From an uncultured Chloroflexota bacterium (GTDB lineage: Bacteria > Chloroflexota > Anaerolineae > Aggregatilineales > Phototrophicaceae), in the NCBI GenBank assembly GCA_903904765.1, contig CAIVEA010000265.1, forward strand, positions 1-6,418: a DNA stretch of 6,418 nucleotides. Reading direction: 5' to 3'. The position numbers were made by a program, and so were the translations under genes. Below, one piece after another: positions 5,995 through 6,418 of this stretch; the first letter of the stretch is position 1, and each line of letters opens with the position of its first letter. The notes beneath the pieces are model-generated. The model did no database searches. It had not been told where the DNA came from and saw only the letters and a list, made by a program, of their open reading frames with translations.

Positions 5995-6418
5995 ATGACC
6001 ATTTCCAATCGTTTACCCACTCAGATGCTCGTTGTAGTGCTGCTGTGCCTGCTGCTGGCGTGGGGCGCTATCCCCGTCAGCGCCGCCACCTACACTGTAA
6101 CGGACGAGGCAACACTCATTACTGCGGTCACAAATGCAGTTGCGGGCGATACCATCAATATTTCGGCAGGAATCACGATTCAACTCACCAGCAACTTGTA
6201 TCCCATTAGCGCACCCGGCGTGACCATCAACGGCAACGGCGCGACGATCAAAGGCAACACCGACATCCGCATTTTCACAATCGCTGCTGGTTCGGGCGCG
6301 ACAATCAACAATCTCACGATGCAAAATGGCAATTGCAACGGCACCGGCACCTGTTTCCTCGACAGCTACGGAGGCGGCACCATCTACAACGAGGGGACGG
6401 TGACGATCAACAATAGCA
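5995..6418 (+). CDS. Exported right-handed beta-helix protein (N-terminal part, continues beyond window)
   Basis: The frame stays open to the right edge, giving 141 residues. It begins with a signal peptide: Arg6 in a short polar stretch, a hydrophobic core MLVVVLLCLLLAWGAI (11-26) and a probable signal-peptidase I site after VSA (28-30). The mature part opens with TYTVTDEATLITAV, the kind of entry seen in secreted proteins that fold as parallel beta-helices. It continues with repeating strands rich in Asn, Gly and Thr (VTINGNGATIKG, ATINNLTMQNG, GTIYNEGTVTINN), typical of pectate-lyase-like or polymorphic outer-membrane-type surface proteins. Cys114 and Cys120 could form a disulfide. Any enzymatic, adhesive or anchoring domain would lie outside the window. 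It is transcribed divergently from queG behind an unusually long AT-rich leader. Confidence 0.85.
   Translation, partial: MTISNRLPTQMLVVVLLCLLLAWGAIPVSAATYTVTDEATLITAVTNAVAGDTINISAGITIQLTSNLYPISAPGVTINGNGATIKGNTDIRIFTIAAGSGATINNLTMQNGNCNGTGTCFLDSYGGGTIYNEGTVTINNS

Noticed and set aside
5781..6020. Minus-strand 79-residue frame in the AT-rich region
   Set aside because: Its start is a GTG inside the signal-peptide region of the secreted protein, no ribosome site is seen, and the Lys/Asn-rich sequence reflects base composition.

Overview
The window is about 6.4 kb of GC-rich bacterial DNA with five minus-strand genes, a long AT-rich non-coding stretch, and the start of one plus-strand gene. 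A cobalamin-dependent QueG, an FbaB/LsrF-like aldolase next to an AcoX-type kinase, C-rich palindromic intergenic repeats and a secreted beta-helix protein would fit a Chloroflexota (Anaerolineae-like) genome. That assignment is an impression, not a demonstration. No rRNA, tRNA, CRISPR array, transposase or phage gene is visible.

Layout from left to right. 1-817 (-): zinc-dependent medium-chain alcohol/polyol dehydrogenase, C-terminus cut by the window edge. 881-935: palindromic dispersed repeat touching the next gene's stop codon. 934-1932 (-): NAD-kinase-fold protein of the AcoX type. 1956-2705 (-): class I DeoC/FbaB/LsrF-type aldolase. 2706-3024: palindrome plus a composite of nested inverted repeats, including a second copy of the 881-935 repeat in opposite orientation. 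3025-4260 (-): 12-helix MFS transporter. 4292-4316: rho-independent terminator. 4327-5466 (-): epoxyqueuosine reductase QueG. 5467-5994: non-coding and increasingly AT-rich. 5995 to the right edge (+): N-terminus of an exported right-handed beta-helix protein.

Transcription on the minus strand runs queG, MFS, aldolase, kinase, dehydrogenase. queG is closed by its own terminator. The aldolase, kinase and dehydrogenase look like one catabolic or metabolic unit: the first gap is 23 nt with a strong Shine-Dalgarno site, and the second is 116 nt and holds the palindromic repeat. An aldolase, a small-molecule or NAD kinase and a polyol-type dehydrogenase together suggest turnover of a phosphorylated sugar or polyol. 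The substrate cannot be read from the sequence. The dehydrogenase has glycine where NAD-specific relatives carry an acidic residue, so NADP(H) use next to an NAD-kinase-like gene is a testable idea.

I see no clearly new system. The best leads are the aldolase/AcoX-kinase/dehydrogenase cluster, the structured repeat family, and the AT-rich leader of the secreted protein.
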